Of a stretch of DNA of 64,000 nucleotides, positions 23,320-35,090 are shown in pieces. The notes under the pieces were generated by a model that was not told where the DNA came from, made no database searches, and saw only the letters and a program-made list of their open reading frames with translations. Source of the stretch: Calamus simplicifolius. Its lineage: Eukaryota > Streptophyta > Magnoliopsida > Arecales > Arecaceae. The position numbers were made by a program, and so were the translations under genes. The stretch covers positions 736,619 to 800,618 of the forward strand of contig UESW01003832.1 in the NCBI GenBank assembly GCA_900491605.1. The letters are read 5' to 3'. Numbering within the stretch: the first letter of the stretch is position 1; every line of letters begins with the position of its first letter.

Positions 23320-23540
23320 TGGGCACTGGGCCGTGCTTAGCATGGCCTAGTAATAAACGGACCGTGCCAGGCATGGCCCCAAAAAAAAAAAATTCCTGGC
23401 CTGGCATGACCCATGGCGCAAAATGGGCCACGGGCCATGCCGGGCCAGGCCGTGCCTAGCACGGCCACGGCCTGGCTCAGGCCGTGCCAGGCATGGCTCG
23501 CCATGGGCCAGGCTGGCATGACCCAGTTATGGCCATTTTT
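23320..23540. repeat. hAT 5' subterminal motif cluster
   Basis: A GC-rich island in AT-rich surroundings with repeated GCCGTGCCAGGCATGGCC-like motifs on both strands. The 3' end has a mirrored cluster at about 26125-26365. Such clusters are transposase binding sites in Ac/Ds-type elements; here the role is inferred. Confidence 0.7.
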
Positions 23541-24059
23541 AGCTATTTTCAATGGCTAAAAATAGCTATAAATGGCCATATATAGGGGTTTTGACCATTT
23601 TAACCCTCCCAACAGCTATATAACAGCTATATTAAAGGGTATTTTTTTAAAAAAATGAAACTTCTATAAATAGCCCATTCCTCCCTCATTCTCATCATAC
23701 CAAACCAACTCTTCTCTCCTCTACTACTACTATTTCTCTCTTCTAGCAAGTGCTCTAGCAATTTAATTTTAGTTTGCAAGTGTTCTGGCAAGTGGCAAGT
23801 GCTCTAGCAAGTGTTCAAGTGCTATACAAGAGGAGGTTCTTGTTGAGAAGTACAAAAGAAAGCAGGTCACTTCTTGAGACGAGAGCACAAGAGGAAGCTC
23901 ACAAATCTTGGCTCCACGCCTTTACCTCTGGTCTTCTTCTCAATTCCTTCTTGTGGTTAGTTTTATTTTTTTTGCATTCATTAATTTAAAATTTTAGATA
24001 TAGCATCTTATGACGAAAGTCATTTTGGCATGCACCCTTTTTCTGAGGGTAAGAAAACT

Positions 24060-25830
24060 AATCTCCAACCCCCAACCCCAAGTTCCCTTTAGAGCCCGTG
24101 TCAGTAAAGGTCAAACATCTTTTTGTAAGAGGACTAATGATGTTTGGAATGATTTTGATAGAATTATGGTTGATGGAGTCTTCAAAGCAAAATATAGAAA
24201 ATATGTAAAACTTTATAGTTGTAGTAGTACTAGGAGAATAGGGCATTTAAAAGACATCAAGAGACTTATAGGATGCAAGATTCTTGTCTGTAAAGTATCC
24301 TTAATATACAAGGGGGATCACTTGTAGGTACTTTTGCATATAACCATGAGAATCAGAGGAAATTACTTGTAAGGGATAGTTCAGGATGAATTACCTTTTA
24401 GTTTATGTGAATCTTATAATTTTGAACAATATACTCAATTAGGCCTACAATCTGCTTATAAAAGAACTAGTAGGCATACATTTAGAAGAGTGGCCATGAT
24501 AAACTTTTTAGCAATGAAACAAAGTTTAATTGAAATGCTCTTAAATTTAAATGCTAGAGTTTCTTTAACTTCTAATATTTGGTCGGCATTTGTAAGTAGT
24601 AATTATTTTATTGCTATTACTGCTTTGTATTGATAATGATTGGCAACTAAATAAACGAATTCTTGCTTTTCGTGCTTTTGATTTTCCGCATTCAAGACAA
24701 ATTTCAAATGCTATTTATCAAACTGCATGCTCATATAATATTAATAATAAAATAATATCTATTACTTTTGATAATACATCTAATAATAATTCCGCTGTTG
24801 TATTATTAAATGACTCTTTGTATTCCATTTTAAATGGACAATTATTTCATATTAGATGTGTATGTCATATATTAAATCTTTCTTTCAATTTGGCATGGAC
24901 ATAATTCAAGATGTTATTTCAAAAATTAAAAATGTAGTTTCTTTTATTCATGCTTCAAGAGCAAGACTTTGATAATTTAAACAATTATGTATAGATCATG
25001 ATAAATGTTTTAAAAAATTTAAACTTAATGTAATTACTTTTGATTACTTTTATGATGCTACAAATGTTCTTTCTGGTATTATTATCCTACTTCTTGTTTA
25101 TTTTTATAAAAAAGCATATGTAATTAGTGAAAAATTTAAAGAACATAGATATGATAGTGTTTTGCCTATTATACGTCAAATGAAAAATAAATGGAATGAA
25201 TATTGAAATAGGATATGTTCTTTATATAACTTAGCTACCATTTTTGATCCTAGAGTTAAATTAAGTGGCACAAAAATTTTAATTGATGAATATTATGAAA
25301 TATAAATTAAGATCTTGAACCTGCTAAAGATGAGGTAACATGACTTCTTAATGATATTTATGCTTTATATGATGATAAAATTCATGGATCTAGAATACCT
25401 GCTCAAAGCTCTACTTCTTCTTCTAGATCATGTTTGTCATCTATTTTTTTCATTCATTGCACAAAGAAGACACACACATGCTTCATCTTCTTCATCTTCA
25501 TCTTCTTCATTTTTAAGTAATGAATTAGAATTTTATTTATGAAATGATCTTCATTCTGCTTATGATGAAGATCAATAGAAAATCTACATGTATTAGCTTG
25601 ATGAAAGAGTGTTAGGAATCAATATCCTGTTATATCTGTCATAGCACGTGATATTTTAGCTGTACCGATGTCCACAGTAGCTTCAGAATCCATTTTCAGT
25701 GCAGGTCGATGTGTTCTGAACGAAAAAAGAATAGGATGACTGGCGAGACGGTTGAGATGCTTCTCTGCTTCAAAGATTGGTCGGATGCTGAGGCAAGGCT
25801 TCAAGATAAAGGTAGACATGACTTAACTAG
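24060..25830 (+). pseudogene. hAT transposase (BED finger, RNaseH-like core, dimerisation domain)
   Basis: Pieces of one transposase can be followed across frames. A BED-type finger region lies at about 24110-24270 (DVWNDFDRIMVDGVFKAK, STRRIGHLKDI). The core lies at about 24500-24900 (NARVSLTSNIWSAFVSSNYF, ITFDNTSNNN, RCVCHILNLSF). The C-terminal hAT dimerisation block is at about 25640-25790 (ARDILAVPMSTVASESIFSA, NEKRIGMTGETVEMLLCFKD). Between 24905 and 25620 the frame is repeatedly broken. It resembles the plant ZBED/RICESLEEPER-type transposases and is inactive. Confidence 0.85.
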
Positions 25831-26391
25831 TGAAGATGATGATGACACAATACTACTGATTAGTGAGTCATCTCTATTTTTATAATTATATATTTTTTTT
25901 TTTTAATTGTTAAAGTGAGTCATTTCTATTTTTTTCTTCTTTCTTATTGTATTCTGGAGGTTAGGCCTAGCCCCCTCCCTTCATATACCATTTTGATTTT
26001 AAATTAATAGGTCTATGCCAAACCCTCCACCATTAAGGTGGCTTTATATTACTAAATTCTTTTATTTCTAATAATTTTTTAATTTATTAAAAAAATATTT
26101 TTTACTTAAATTTTTTTTATCAAGCCCTTATGGGCCGTGCCGGGCTGGCATGACCCAAGCCCATGTGGGCCATGCTGGGCTGGTATGGTGGGCTATGCTA
26201 GCCCTCGCCCATTACGGTCTGTGCCGAGCTTGGTCTATAGGCCAAAATTTTTAAGCCCAGCACAGTACGGTTTAATGGGCCATGCTTGGCATGGCCCGGT
26301 TTGTGCTGGGACATGCCAAGCACGGCCCAGTTTGTGCCAGGCCATTCCGGCCTATGGGCGATACAGCCCGATGCCCATCTCTACTTGAACG

Positions 26392-27060
26392 CGACTAAAC
26401 TAAGATCTATACAGTGTTTTATTAGACATCGAAAAGTTACAAACACTATAACACATGATTCATACCATGTATGTTAGTTAGACCAATAAGGTAGTGGGAG
26501 AATAGATCCCTGCTTTTCCACTGTGTGAGACCGGTTGAGGTTAAATTAGAACTTCACATAATAACCTTATACCTTTTGCTATTATTTGGCATTCATATTT
26601 AGTGTCTTGCTATCATAGCATGTTATCTATGATTATGAATGATTCGATCTATGGAACATCTCCAGATAAGCGACTAAATATAAGTTGTAAAATTTTGAGT
26701 AGAAAAGGAAGACTATGTTCGATGTATTCATTGGCCGGCCAATCTTGTCGCTTACGAAAGCTAGGACTCGATTATGGATATATAATCGCATTGTTTTAAC
26801 ATGCTATTTGAGTGATTAGAGATGTTTTGATAAAAAGAGATGCGTTTAGGGTATGTCGAGTTGAACTATTAACTAGTTATTTTTCTTAGGGTTAAGCTAC
26901 TATGACATTCCTAATAGATGCATGGTAATAGGTTCCTAAGTGCAGGTATACTCGCTAGGTCACACTATCCATCTATTGGAATTTAGGTTTCTATTGCATT
27001 TTTCTTTCTTTTATTTTTCTTTCGCAATGAGGGTCTTACCTTGCATGTGCGAGTGGGAGA
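26392..27060 (+). other. copia 3' untranslated region, second part, and PPT
   Basis: AT-rich copia sequence resumes after the hAT. No gene is seen. The purine run GAGTGGGAGA (27051-27060) touches the 3' LTR and is the likely polypurine tract. Confidence 0.55.
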
Positions 27061-27389
27061 TATTGAACTATATGATGCCCATGACAGATAATTGCCCATG
27101 GCAGTTATCCATGAAGATAATTGCCCATGGCAGTTATTGTTCAAGAAAAATAAAAAGAAAGAAACTACTCCATAACTGCACATGAACTGAATTTTTCATG
27201 TATATATAAAGAGAAAATAAGGATCATGGAGCAATAGAGAATGTGAGTGTAATAGAAACTAAACAAACCAGAAAACATAGTTTGGATTGTGAATAAAGGG
27301 GTAACACCATAACTTAGTGTTTGTTCCATTGTGGAATCGTCGAGGTAAGTAAATCCAATCCATTCCATTTATTCTTGCATGATTCAACA
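27061..27389 (+). repeat. copia 3' LTR
   Basis: It begins TATTGAAC (TG to TA, against TGTTGAAC in the 5' LTR) and ends GATTCAACA. It contains two copies of GCCCATGGCAGTTAT absent from the 5' LTR. E2 begins 6 bp after its end. Confidence 0.85.
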
Positions 27390-27394
27390 GTACC

Positions 27395-28278
27395 TGTTGT
27401 CGCTGAAATCCGTCCTCCGACTCGGGCGCGGTCGATCTCAGGAAGAAGGGGGGCGGACCTGCAAAAGAAGCCCACACGCGGAGGGACGCTGGGGGTGGTC
27501 CTCCGCGGAAGACCCTCCGACGCTCAAGTCAGTGGAGAAGAAATCGGCGATCAACCAGACAGTGAGGAGGTGGATCTCTCCGGAGACCTCTCCGGGGGCG
27601 GCCAATCGGAGGCTCCAAAGGGCAGGAGCGCCGACGAGCTACCGGCGAGAGCAGGAGAGTGAGAGTGGGGGTGTAAGCGCGCAAGTGTGCGTACAGAGTT
27701 GCGTACCTGAGGGAATCTGCGATTATGATATTATAGACTGCCACCTGGATCGTGAGCGCCTTCTGGAAGGTCCGGAGGTTGTTATGATACGGAGACGGAC
27801 AGAATCAGGCCGTTGTGGGGCCGTTAGGGTCCGTACCCTGTTTGTTTTGGTATCGACGGCTGGGAGAGCTCCTTGGTGTCTCGAGATCGGGTTGAGTAGG
27901 CCTGGGGCGGTTACGATAGGCTTTAGGCCACGTTCCGATATGATTCCTTGTCTAGGATGCCGCTCAGGTAGGTTCGGGCTCTCCCGCGTCAGGTTCCGCG
28001 GAGGTAGATGTTAGGTTGTGGATCGCTCGAAGGGGCCGAGCTAAGGAAGCCCGGAGGGGGCCGAGCTACGAAGCCCGGAGGGGGCCGAGCTACGGAAGCC
28101 CGGAGGAGGCCGAGCTACGGAAGCCCGAGGAGGCCGAGCTACGGAAGCCCGGAGGAGGCCGAGCTACGGAAGCCCAGGAAGGGGCCGAGCTACGGAAGCC
28201 CGGAGGGGGCAAAGGGAGGAGGTTAGCCTTAGCCGCCTCGCACGGACATTAATGCAATGACGATTTTACCCCCCAACA
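27395..28278 (-). repeat. E2 3' LTR
   Basis: On the + strand it starts TGTTGTCGCTGAAATCC and ends CCCCCCAACA. At 884 bp it is 218 bp shorter than the 5' LTR, nearly all in the U3 array (28025-28210, about 7 units, against about 15 in 42185-42590). The TATA site has decayed to TATAATAT. Confidence 0.92.
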
Positions 28279-28326
28279 CATGCCCTCCACTCCCTAGTTC
28301 GAAGCGTAGGTTCGGGCGTAGGGAGT
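28279..28326 (-). promoter_or_regulatory. E2 polypurine tract with conserved stem-loop
   Basis: The reverse complement reads TAGGGAGTGGAGGGCATG up to the 3' LTR. ACTCCCTA (28289-28296) pairs with TAGGGAGT (28319-28326), the same stem as in E1 and E3. Confidence 0.7.
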
Positions 28327-28580
28327 ACGAGTTCGAATGGCGCGTCTTGGATGGGACGTCTTGGTTTAACTGGCTTGCGCAATGATGCCTTAATTAATGC
28401 GACATGGGTCTTGCCTTCGGGGCTAAGGCTCCCTCGCGAGCGACGGCTGGGATTGCGCCACGCCCCGAATCCCGATCGATCGGGTGTTTGTCGAGGCGAT
28501 TTGGGGACGCCTGGATGGGACGCCCCGCCTTTTTAGGGCGGCTTCCTTGGCGGAGAAGCGAAGTGACGGCCGCATTGGCG

Positions 28581-28593
28581 TATATATATATAT
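28581..28593 (+). promoter_or_regulatory. TATA box of E2 antisense unit 1
   Basis: TATATATATATAT, 97 bp upstream of the ATG at 28690. It lies about 300 bp inside the 3' LTR and points inward. Confidence 0.5.
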
Positions 28594-28689
28594 GTGTGCA
28601 TGCGCTTGGCGTCTTCTCGCTTTGCTTTCAAAGGGTTCTGGTCTTTCATCTTCTTCGACGCTTATTGCTTTCGTTTGGTACCTCTTTCA

Positions 28690-31560
28690 ATGGCGATGAG
28701 CCCAGACGATGTGGCCTCCGAGATCGTTGCTGAGGACTTGGGGAGGATTCATCAACGGTATGGCTTGCCCTTGGACATCGTCCTACGGGCGCCGGAACCC
28801 GAAGATAGGGTTACTCGAGATTTAGAGTCCGGGGTCTTCATCTACGAAGACAGTTTGAAGGCGGGTCTTCGTTTTCCTCTCCATCCCCTGGTGAAGGAGA
28901 TCATGACCCACTACAACATCAGCCCGTCAATGGTGGCTCCGAACAGTTGGCGGAATGTCATCGGGTTCATCTCGATGTGTCACCAGATTCGGATCGTTGC
29001 CACCCTTCCCCTTTTCCGCGCCTGCTACCACCTGATTCCCAGGAGGAGATCGGAGTGGCCGTACATCGGGCCCCGGAGATCCTTCAACGTAATCGCGGAT
29101 AAGCCCTCTTCCATCAAGGGGTGGAAGAGTCGGTTTGTCATCGCGGAGGGGAACGTCGGCTCCGACTTCCCTCGGAGATGGGGGATGTTGTAAGGGATGC
29201 GGAGACGCATCCGGCCTTGTCGGCGCAGGAAGAGGAGGACTTGGACGTCCTCCGCAACGGGCAGGTGTTTTCGGCTAATGACCTGCTATCGGAGGGGGCC
29301 CTCTTCGCAGCCGGGCTCAGCCCCTTGGACCCGCAAGGTGAGTCTCTTTCGTGCCGTGTATCTTTTCGATTAGTGTGCTTGATTCTGAGTATGTGTGCTT
29401 TGATGTGGCAGCCGCAAGGTCGGCATTGTCGAGCCTCTCCAAGAGGAAGAGAGGAAAACGCCCGGGGAAGGTAGCGGCGGACAGCGGCCGGCCCGAAAAA
29501 AGGGCTCATACTCCCAGGAGCCCGCCGGATGCCGGAGCAGTCGCTGGCAGGCGCCGGGGGCGAAGAGGATCCGGGGAGGGCGGTTATGGCCCGACCCTCT
29601 CGTGTTGGAGATTTCAGACAGCTCGGATGAAGCTCCGTGGCTCGCCGACCGCGTCCCCCTGAAAGAGGAAACGGCGGCGGATCGGCGGAGGGCCATCTTT
29701 GAGGGGGCCATTGTCCCCGCGGGATCACCAGGCCCCAGCGGGAGAGGAGGGACAGTAGGGAGTTCAGGGGGAGCCCCTCTTGGTATCTGCAGGGGAGTCT
29801 GGTAGCAGTGAGGCGGTCAGACTGAGGCTTCGGGGGAGCCTGCGGAGGAGACGCAAGTGGTGGAACAGGCCGGGATTTCGGAGGGCCCGGCGGCGGAGAC
29901 ACAAATGGTGGTCCGAGGAGGGGCGTCGAAGGAGGGACGCAGCAAGGCGGGCTCCGCATTGGGAGCTTCTTCGAGAAAGGTTTTGGGGAGGCTGGCGCTT
30001 GGGCTGGCTGAAATATCTGAAGAAACCCAAGCCAGGGCCTTGACGGAGGAGGCTGGGAGATTGAAGGCCTCTCAGGCGGAGGCCGCCCAGGCTGGTCCTT
30101 CAGGCGGGGTTGGCCCATTCGGCAGCTCGGACGCTAGTATCGAGGAGGCGTTCTCTGCCATGATAAGGTCGGCCTGTATCCGGGCGCGGACCCTTCGGCG
30201 GACAAGTTTGCCGACCTGGGGCTGGTCGATGCTGCGTTTGGGCAGCAAGGCGTGGCAGAGAGTATCCATCTTCTTCCCGACATCGATAACACAACCTTGA
30301 TGAGGATGACCCGGGCCTATGCCTCGCGGGTGAGTTATTTTCTTGTGCGATAGATGTTTCTCGATTGACCCCATCGTGGCTTATTCAATTTTTGCCTTTG
30401 CAGAGTGTTTTGCTTTCCCGGGCGATTTGCTGGCGCTTGAGTTTGGCGACGGGGGCCAGTGTCCAGGCCCGGAGGGAGAATGTCGAGCTCCAGTCGCGGC
30501 TGAAGGTGTCTGAGCAGTTCGAAGAGCTCATGGACACGATGGATAGGAACTTGAAGGGGGCAAGGGCGGCACACCAGGTCGCTCTGGCTGAGGTGTCCAA
30601 GCATAAGCGCAGGGTGGAGGAGTTAGAGGAACTCCTGGCGAAGAACGACAATGCGTGCTTGGAGTTGGCCAGAATTGAGTCAAAACACTCCGCGGAGGTG
30701 GCGGCGATGCGGCGGGAACACGGCGAAAGTATGAGCCGGCTGGGGAGAGAGGCCGACGAGGAAAGAAGGCGTTTGGCGAGGATGCTCGGCGAAGTGGAGG
30801 AGAAACTGAAACGCGTGATGGCGAAATCGCCCATTTGAAGGAGGTGCTAGGTGGGACCAGGGGACGATAGCTCGGGTGAGCGACGAGTTATCCCAAGCCC
30901 GGAGGGACGCCGAAGCCAGACAGCTGAAGATCAGCACTCTGCAGGAGAGGGTTGAGCTGATAGGGGCTGACAGGACGAGAGCCAGGAGCGAGGCAGAAGA
31001 GATGGCCAAAAGGTTGGCCAAGCGAGAGGGGGAGGTACGCTCTTATTTTACTCTTTTTGTTTTTCCTACTGGGTTCTCGCAATGCCGATTTGATTTTGGA
31101 TTTTTCAGATGGCGAAGATGGAGTCGGAGGTTCGGGCTCTTCAAGGTGAGCTCGCGTCCGCTCGCATAGGAGCTCGGAGCTCGAGACGCGGGCTAGCGAG
31201 CTCGAGGAGCAAAACGTCATCCTGAAGGCCCAGGTGATCGAGGCTGAGAAGCAGACAGCGGAGGCCAAGACGCAGCACGCCATACTCAGGGGGAGGCAAG
31301 ACGCTATCAGCGTTGACGCCTTCCTTCATGGGAAGGAGGAGTGCAAACAGCAAATTCTTAACGAGCACCCGGAATGGGACCTTTCCTTCCTGAGTGCTGA
31401 AGATTCCGAAGATGGCGAGTCCGAGAAGATGAAGACGAATACGCTGATGCTTCTGACGCCGAATTTGGCGCCGCCCCTGGCCCCAGCGAAGCTGCAGTTT
31501 CTGAGGGGCGGTCGCAGGTTGCCGCCGAGGGGCAAGAGTATTGGAGAAGGGTGGGTCTAG
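28690..31560 (+). pseudogene. E2 antisense unit 1: spliced gypsy-type transposon ORF with coiled coil
   Basis: The start is MAMSPDDVASEIVAEDLGR at 28690. Exon 1 (28690-29337) is open for about 160 codons through the PF04195-like domain (FIYEDSLKAGLRFPLHPLVK, VAPNSWRNVIGFISMCHQI), with a frameshift at about 29180. Introns are 29338-29411, 30330-30403 and 31035-31108, each 74 nt, starting GTGAG, GTGAG and GTACG and ending in CAG. Exon 2 has a basic KRKRGKR nuclear-signal-like motif, then an acidic/Ser-rich part. Exon 3 is a coiled coil (LLAKNDNACLELARIESKH). Exon 4 ends with HPEWDLSFL and an acidic tail. Intron positions and phase match E1 and E3. Frameshifts in exons 1, 2, 3 and 4 make it a pseudogene. 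Confidence 0.78.
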
Positions 31561-31799
31561 TCATACTTCCGCAGATGTAACTGAGGGCCCTCCTAAAGCT
31601 GATACAGCTCCTGGTTCTTAGAACTGTTCGTGTATCTTCGTTCTTTAGATATTTGCCCGACATTTCATAGTGAAAGAATTTCCTGTTTCAATTTGAGTGT
31701 CTTTCTTGCGTGATTTCGCTGTCGTTTAGCCTCGGTTGTGAACGACCTATGGCCCCCTGAGGCTCTTAGGTCATCCTTATCAAAATTGAAGGAAAACGT

Positions 31800-32140
31800 A
31801 CCGGCTAAGGCCGATGGACAAACCAGGTCGGCTTGGGCTGACGGACGAACTGGGGCCGACGGTCAAAATAGGTCGGCTGGGGCCGACAGGAAAAATAGGT
31901 CGGCTGGGGCCGACAGGCAAAAATGGGTCGGCTAGGGCCGATGGGTCGGCTGGGCCGACAGGCAAAATAGGTCGGCTGGGGCCGATAGGTAGGTCGGCTG
32001 GGGCCGACGGGGTCGCTTGGGTCGGCTAGGTACAGGGGTCGGCTATAGGTCGGCTGGGGCCGATAATAGGTCGGCTGGGGCCGACATGGGTCGGCTTAGG
32101 TCGGCTGGGGCCCAAAATAGGTCGGCTGGGGCTTCCTTCT
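31800..32140. repeat. E2 array A: hairpin tandem repeat
   Basis: About 13 units of GGTCGGCTGGGGCCGAC plus a short linker, the counterpart of E1 array A in the opposite orientation. Most units form GTCGGC-TGGG-GCCGAC stems. Unit length is less regular here. Confidence 0.85.
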
Positions 32141-32535
32141 TTAATCGTCCTGCTGTTCCGCAGGTGATTCGGTTTTTATTTCATCAGAATGGATGATACG
32201 GCGCAGTGGGGGGCATAAAGCTGCATCAGAGCTTTCCGGAAGGTGCTCTTTTCCCATGCGGTCGCTTCGCTGCACACGCAACCGCTCACCATTGGAGACA
32301 TCACTTTCGAAGGACGATATTCTGAGCCGCCAGTTTTCGAAGTGTCAGTGGACGATTTCCTGCATTTAATGACCGTGATTCGGGATCAGGAGGGATCTCC
32401 GTACACGTCACAACTAAGGCGGTGGGCTTGGCGCGCAGTGGGGCTGCGTTCATCCTGAGGGGCCACGTGGAGGCGTGGGCAGGTGTTTGAATCTCGGGAC
32501 TTCAGCTCTGATAGCTTTTCCCGGTCTTTCCTGCC

Positions 32536-33264
32536 TATAAAAAGGGGAGAAAGGGGTCATGTTTGGTTATCCCCAAAGTGTATTTTCCATTAGAGCTTCC
32601 ATTATGCTCATTTCTCTTGTTGCGAGTGGGAGGACCAAGCTTTTCTCATGGGCTCCTTGCCGCCGGATAGCTGGGGCGACCGGGGAGCTGCTGAAGAATG
32701 GCTCGCCCTTAGGGGATGAGTCCCGGAGATCACATGGAGAGCGCACATGGGGGGCGCAGAGATCACACGGGGAGCGCACATATAACTCTTCCCGTGTGAC
32801 CTTTGCGGCCGGTTACGGGGGGCTTATGGTAGGAAGCGTATCGACACCCCCGTAGCACGCACAGACTCTCCCTTTTTCGCTGGCTTGGGTTCCCGTCCCT
32901 TCTCTGAGGGGAATCCTTGCCACGGGAGGGAAATATGGGAGCAACCGGGGTCGGATGGTCCCCGGTTCCCTTGGCTGGGCGGCGACCCGCGATCCAGCAC
33001 CCCCTCCTAGGGGAGCAGGCCGGATCGTCCGGATCCTCAGAATCAGCATCCGCGGGCCATGCCTCCTTTTGGATCTTTTAATTCATCCGCCAGGCGGACT
33101 GATTTCGTGGTTTGCCTGATTTGTCGATCCGGCCGTCGGAACATCACAGTCGCCTAGGTCTGCTTTGGAGCAGTTGCCGAGTTTTGTATTTGCTTTATTT
33201 TATGCATTTCAATGCTCTTGTAACGCCTGTGAGGCATTTGTAACTGATCTTGATCGGCAATAAA
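32536..33264 (+). ncRNA. E2 antisense unit 2: short TATA-to-AATAAA transcription unit (putative)
   Basis: TATAAAAA (32536-32543) and AATAAA (33259-33264) bracket about 730 bp. The first ATG after the expected start is at 32604 and opens an 83-codon frame (MLISLVASGRTKLF to SVSTPP, ending 32855) holding a repeated RSHGERT motif. The E1 copy has the frame cut short. The E3 copy has a 104-codon frame of different start and weak similarity. Coding status is open. Confidence 0.4.
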
Positions 33265-33544
33265 GAGAGTTATGTTCTGTTTTTCACCTCTATCTTTTCT
33301 TGTGCCGAGCTTGTAGTTGTTGTTTGTGGGGTACAAAAGCGTTCCGCTCGTCCTTAGACGAGGATCTCACGCCACCCGAACTAATCGAGGTCGGCGGAGA
33401 TCATTCGGCGAAACATGCTCCTTGCTCTGGTCGGAAACTGGTTTTTGTGCTTCGCTTTTGAGCTCGATTTATCGTGGTCGGCCTTGGCCGAAGTCAGGGA
33501 ATTCGCACCCCTTCTCGTCATGGTTCAAGGAACCAGTCACTCGG

Positions 33545-33870
33545 GATAGTCGAGTTTCGGGGAACATTTTACTTGGCCCTGCCAAGGTTCGAAGAGTAAG
33601 GTTTGGAGAATAGCTCGGCCCTGCCGAGGTTCGGAGAACCGGCCGAGGTTCGGAGCTCGGCCCTGCCGAGGTTCGCTCGGCCTGCCGAGGTTCGGAGAAT
33701 TTGTAGCTCGGCCCTGCCGAGGTTCGGAGAACATTTTACTTGGCCCTGCCAAGGTTCGGAGAATTGTAGCTCGGCCCTGCCGAGGTTCGGAGATCTCGGC
33801 CCTGCCGAGGTTCGGAGAATTTTGTAGCTCGGCCTGCCGAGGTTCGGAGAATTCTCGGCCCTGCCGGAGA
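33545..33870. repeat. E2 array B: hairpin repeat
   Basis: Irregular copies of CTCGGCCCTGCCGAGGTTCG, with two CTTGGCCCTGCCAAG variants (33572 and 33739 regions). It is the counterpart of E1 array B, with uneven spacing that suggests deletions. Confidence 0.85.
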
Positions 33871-34266
33871 GGCTCGGAGGGAGCGATTCAGTGCCGTTGC
33901 AGGCCACAGCGTTAGGTCCACGTGGCGCTTGATAAGGGGCGCCAGAGCGGAACGCGGTATATTGTCACGCTTTTATTGGTGACGCCACTCTTCCCGAGGG
34001 GGCAAGTTATTGGCCGAGCGCGGACTTCCACGTTTTCCGAAAAGGGGGGCGGTATTAAGAGGCTTGGGGAAGCGCCGAATGCATTTATGCGAGGGGCGAC
34101 AGATCGGAAAATGTTCGCTTGGGGAATTCCCGAACAATCTGCTCGCGCTTATCGATCTTGCTCGGGATGGGGCGCGACACTTCGGATTTTGCAGCATTGA
34201 ATGGCGACGCGTGGCAAGTTCTTATGGGCGTTGCGGCGCGACCGATAGAGATACCTGCCTGGCGAG

Positions 34267-34274
34267 TATAAATA
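34267..34274 (+). promoter_or_regulatory. TATA box of E2 antisense unit 3
   Basis: TATAAATA in GAGTATAAATACGACCGAGG, nearly the same as in E1. It lies 55 bp upstream of the ATG at 34322. Confidence 0.6.
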
Positions 34275-34321
34275 CGACCGAGGGGCATCGGTTTCGGCCA
34301 TCCTCGGTTTAAGCTCAAAAA

Positions 34322-34711
34322 ATGGCCTCTCCAGGCGATCATCAGGTGAGTCGCGTTCCTCACTTGATAGCCTGCCGCGTCGGAGGGGAGGCGCACCTCC
34401 GTCACTGTTGACGGAGAGAGCCTGGCGTCGGCCTTTGCGAATAATGAGCAGCTCGCGAGGACCGCCGAAGAATATTTGGACGTTCGGTCAGGGAGGCGGA
34501 GGCCTCACGCCGGTTGATGGACCGGCAGAGGGAGGAGATTGCGTCCCTTCGTCAGCAGGTGGCTGACCTGACGGAGCGCCTGGAGGAGCTGCTAGCCTCC
34601 GGGAGTGACTCCGATTCTGATTCGGGGCTCCCTCTTGTTTTTGCTTTTTACTGCCTCTTTGTAGTCCTCTTTATGAATGAAAGATGGATCTTTTTGAAGT
34701 CCCTTTCTTAA
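34322..34711 (+). pseudogene. E2 antisense unit 3: small coiled-coil ORF, frameshifted
   Basis: It starts MASPGDHQ at 34322, but the frame shifts and stops after about 29 codons. The coiled-coil part is intact in another frame from 34514 (DRQREEIASLRQQVADLTER, then LASGSDSDSDSG), clearly matching the E1 ORF. A short deletion removed the region matching EEYMDITTKEVE. Confidence 0.6.
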
Positions 34712-35090
34712 GAGTTTATGGCCTTGACCGTGTGATGAATCAGGGGGTTGGCGTGGCCCCGTCGTTTTTTGCGCTGATGTAGGCTCTTTGAACGACGGGT
34801 TATAGGGGCGTTACCCAAAAGATTTCCAGTAGCAGAGAGGGAAATCTCCTAGCTCTGCTGGGGCCTTTGGCCGATTACGTGGGGCTCATGGCCTCAGAGG
34901 GGTTTGCCAATGGTGGCTTCTTTTGCGCGTCGACGGTTTTTGTCAACGCGCTCGTTTTCAAACCGGACGAAGTCCTTCGGGGACTATTTGGGGGCCGTTC
35001 GGCTTTGGTCGAGGCCGTAGGTTTAGACTTTTTTGCTGGGGTTTTAGCCCGAATGATTTTTACCTGGCCTTGCCATGGCTCGGAGGATTC

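Larger units (their letters stand above)
23314..26383 (+). mobile_element. hAT DNA transposon, inactive
   Basis: The 3,070 bp element starts TAGACTTGGGCACTGGGC and ends in the inverse of TAGAGATGGGCATCGGGC. Its imperfect terminal inverted repeats match at about 16 of 22 positions. Flanks are CTTGAAAG (23306-23313) and CTTGAACG (26384-26391), an 8-bp hAT-type duplication with one change. Subterminal regions are rich in GGCCATGCC/GGCACGGCC motifs. It encloses a broken hAT transposase and sits inside the copia 3' region, so it inserted after the copia. Confidence 0.85.

Noticed and set aside
26137..26477. 83- and 63-codon ORFs near the hAT 3' end
   Set aside because: They read through the subterminal GC-rich motif cluster and cross the element boundary.
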